64,000 bases of DNA from Citrus sinensis. Its lineage: Eukaryota; Streptophyta; Magnoliopsida; Sapindales; Rutaceae. The stretch covers positions 28,291,501-28,355,500 of the forward strand of contig NC_068558.1 in assembly GCF_022201045.2 (NCBI RefSeq). Direction: 5' to 3'. The position numbers and the translations under genes were made by a program. Under the pieces are notes generated by a model. It had not been told where the DNA came from and searched no databases. It saw only the letters and a list, made by a program, of their open reading frames with translations. This document shows positions 61,385 to 64,000 of this stretch, one piece after another. Position 1 is the stretch's first letter. Each line of letters opens with the position of its first letter.

Positions 61385-61655
61385 AGAACGCACGTTGAGA
61401 CTTGCCACCAATCAATAAATGATGACGAGTTAGTTAATTGGTCAGTTGGAAAAACATCAACTGCATTGGTTCTAAGTCTGAACATGGGACTTCTGATCTT
61501 ACAACGTCATCATTCAGCGGGAATTCCGGAAACTTTTTCCTGGAAAAATGAAAATCTCATTCTGCGAAACCAAATATTGTTCACACTTCATAGGGGCATG
61601 TGAGCTCTTTGATGACGTTGGTTTTATCCAATTTTACCATTTGGAATCTTGCAGG
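61385..61655. repeat. Diverged direct repeat, copy 2
   Basis: Partner of 60480-60805; shared strings include AATTGGTCAGTTGGAAA (AACTGG... in copy 1), AACGTCATCATTCAGC and GGAATTCCGGAAA. Confidence 0.75.
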
Positions 61656-62918
61656 ATTTTGATTCTTTTGGCGTCAATATGCAGTACAAAGCGAACAGTA
61701 TTTTAAAGATCTTAATTAATTCAAAGGTGTGCTAAAAAATGGGTTAGTACTCAAGGTGAAAGATACAAGCCCAAACCAATATCTGGCCCGAATTCTTTCC
61801 TTGAGACCGGCCCAACTAATTCGCAATTTTGGGAGTTCTAGTTTCGTAGAATTTCTTTAATTACTTTTTATTGTATTTTATTTTTACAATTTTGGGTACG
61901 AGGTGAAAAGATTGGTAAAGTCTAAATCAAGTTTTCAATCATTGCCTTCTTGCAATTTGAACTCAGGTGAGCCAAATTAAGTTTTTTTGAAAATCACTCG
62001 ATTAAGCCGTTGAGGGCAGAATTTCTTTTTTGAAGAAATTTATTTTAAAATTTCTTGCTTAATTATCCTAGTATATGCAAGGATTTTATTTCCGTGATAT
62101 TTTTTACCCCAAAAAAGATAAGGACTTTGATTCACAATAAAATACCCTTATTTCCGCTTATTATTACTTTTATCTTCCTATTTTAGAGCTATAATTCTAA
62201 ACTAAATTACTAATATTGGAATAAATGTTTAATCACCGAGTCTCATGATTAAGCTTCTCGTAACCAAAGTCTATTAGAGGAATCAACTATATATCAGCAG
62301 CAAGTTTTAAGTACTTTCTTTCACAATAACTACTGGCTTTGATTAATTATGTTCCTGTACAAGCTGAAACAGATTTATTAAGTTAATTAATTGTACCCGT
62401 ACGAGTTATATTGAAAGAATACGAAGAAAGTTTTTTTTAACATGAATGACTTTTAAATGAATTAAAAAACCTAAAGGATGTGTGAAATATTGGTCATATT
62501 AGCATTTTTTGAAATTAATAGTGAGATCTGGTGTACCTTAGCATCTTTTGAAATCAACTAAACTCAATCAACAATTTACATATTGACTTAACAGAATGTT
62601 ATTGTCCTCTTATTACGCCAAACGTAGAGGCACTCAGAGAAATATTTATTAACCACATTTAACGACAAGTTAGAGTCACTGTGAACAGAGTATAAACCAA
62701 TGATGAGGAGCTTAGTTTTTGTTTGATGCTATTTTTAATGTAATCTTATGATTTTTGTTGCCTTAGGTTAATATAACTTTATGCCATTTATGACTGAGCT
62801 GGTTATATGTTGTATCTTCTCTATCAGCTTTTACATTTTCTCAATTATATTCAAGTCGTTTATTAGCTCTAATGCTTATGTGCTGATCATCATAATCAGG
62901 CTTTGTCTATGCTCAAGG
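61656..62918. other. Intergenic sequence
   Basis: No gene, RNA or element end was recognised; AT-rich with short open frames lacking similarity. Confidence 0.4.
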
Positions 62919-63684
62919 CATTACAAGAAAATCCTTTGATTTGTTCAAATTCCTTTTCAGGAGAGATAATTATAAAGTTTATTAGTGATGAGGTAAGAAG
63001 CTCATCTCTAACTTAAACTTTCTTGTTTGAATTTATTTTCTAATGTTCCGAAACAATGAAATTTGTTCTAATTTTTTGTCATCTAATTTGTTCTATTTTT
63101 TTTTTTTTAAGGATTTGTAGTTGCAGTGGAGAGATAATCTCGAAAGAAAAGGAAAATTAAAAAAAAAGTTTTGGTAGCTCTTAAAATACATTTATTTTAC
63201 ATGTTTTATAAATTAGGATACATTATGTGTTGTTTATGTCTATAGCGCTCTCTTTTGCTGATGATTAACTTGTAATGTGTAGGCTTATACTAATAAGTTT
63301 GGAAGCTTCAGCTGGTAAGGTGGAAAACTTATTTTCTCTACGCTAAGGGATCGGCTGTATTTTGTTAGTATTGAAATGTAAGTGTTATTATTGATGGTAT
63401 TTGGCATAACTACATGCGTACTTGAGAACTCGAGACAAGAAAGAAAAGGATACCAGTGAGTGTAATACTCAAGAATTGTCAGTTTTGACGGCTTAAAGCC
63501 GCAGCAATTTTTTGTAACCGATTTTACGTACCTTGTGTGACGGCCAAATTGCCGTTTCAGAAAACTCTTTTTAACGCTAAACATGCGGCTTCAAAGCATT
63601 TCCAATGCCCACAAAGCCATCACAAAAAGTCATATGTAACGGCAAAACAATGGTCACATAAATCATTTTTTGTGAGTTTTAGTG
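62919..63684. mobile_element. Possible CACTA-like non-autonomous element
   Basis: The left boundary CATTACAAGAAAA resembles the common CACTACAAGAAAA end of plant CACTA elements. The right boundary reads TTTTTTGTGAGTTTTAGTG, whose reverse complement begins CACTAAAACTCACAAAAAA. Subterminal motifs related to TAACGGC/GCCGTT occur several times at 63480-63650. No 3-bp target duplication matches, so the borders and the class remain uncertain. Confidence 0.35.
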
Positions 63685-63704
63685 GTATATAGTATACACC
63701 GTAT

Positions 63705-63862
63705 TAACAAATCAATGAACTCAAAAGCTTAACCTAGTAGACAGATATCGATCATCCAACATACATTAGAGAAATTAACTATATATTAATTATCATTTTA
63801 GCAAATCTCTGAATTCAAGAACTTAACCTATTAGATGGATATCGATCGTTCAACATATATTT
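63705..63862. repeat. Imperfect tandem repeat, period about 95 bp
   Basis: Two copies sharing CTTAACCTA, AGATATCGATC/GGATATCGATC and CAACATA...TT, beginning near 63706 and 63801. They are diverged, with no coding content. Confidence 0.65.
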
Positions 63863-64000
63863 TGACTAATTTAAGTTTTAAATTTAAGAAGGCGTCCACA
63901 CATAGACAAACAAACTCCCTTTGCGATTTTGTTATTATTGTTGTTATCTCGTGAATTACAAATTGATTAATTTGGATACGTTCCTAAAAGCCATGAATAA

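Noticed and set aside
1..64000. CRISPR arrays, bacterial operons, riboswitches and rRNA genes
   Set aside because: This is plant nuclear DNA; I saw no regularly spaced repeats, no rRNA and no bacterial gene layout.

Overview
The window is nuclear DNA of a eudicot plant. The genes carry many GT-AG introns, a TIR-NBS-LRR relic of the kind found in dicots and rare or absent in grasses is present, and the AT-rich intergenic space is full of plant-type MITEs, a Helitron and LTR elements. A woody eudicot such as Citrus is my guess, not something the sequence proves.

Four genes look intact. (1) Minus strand, 4774-17585: a complete P5A-type P-type ATPase orthologous to Arabidopsis PDR2/MIA. I could resolve 21 coding exons giving 1191 residues, plus a 5'UTR intron. 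(2) Plus strand, 33221-35455: a single-exon PPR-DYW organelle RNA-editing factor of 744 residues. (3) Plus strand, 42292-54464: a SCYL2 clathrin-associated pseudokinase with 14 exons and 913 residues. (4) Minus strand, 55754-58238: a secreted GH5 endo-beta-mannanase with 5 exons and 421 residues. There is also one intact tRNA-Asp(GUC) at 36566-36637. These genes do not form a pathway; they are ordinary neighbours.

Broken genes are a decayed TOPLESS-related (TPR) co-repressor fragment at 1859-2651, a 5'-truncated and multiply disabled TIR-NBS-LRR gene at 26309-29393, a SKP1-like fragment inside a transposon at 37745-38205, an RPA1-like OB-fold fragment inside a Helitron at 21270-21720, and a truncated tRNA-Asp at 30535-30580.

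Mobile DNA makes up most of the rest. In PDR2 introns: a SINE-like retroposon with a 12-bp target duplication, a LINE relic, and a 498-bp hAT MITE with an 8-bp duplication. Just upstream of PDR2: a 1.8-kb Mutator-type element with hairpin ends and a perfect 9-bp duplication, a small relative of it, and a 2.3-kb Helitron. Between the PPR gene and SCYL2: a Pack-MULE-like element carrying the SKP1 relic, and a three-level transposon nest. In SCYL2 intron 5: a complete gag-only LTR retrotransposon with TSD, PBS, PPT and 291-bp LTRs. Right end: a solo LTR that splits one copy of an older duplicated segment, and a possible CACTA-like element. A roughly 1-kb segment carrying tRNA-Asp is duplicated at 29.9-30.9 kb and 35.9-36.9 kb; only the second copy keeps the tRNA intact.

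I found no convincing new protein-coding system. The most interesting signals are the hairpin-ended Mutator-like family next to PDR2, the SKP1-carrying element, the transposon nest and the duplicated tRNA locus. Exon borders were read by eye from splice signals and reading-frame continuity; family assignments rest on recognised motifs and not on database searches.
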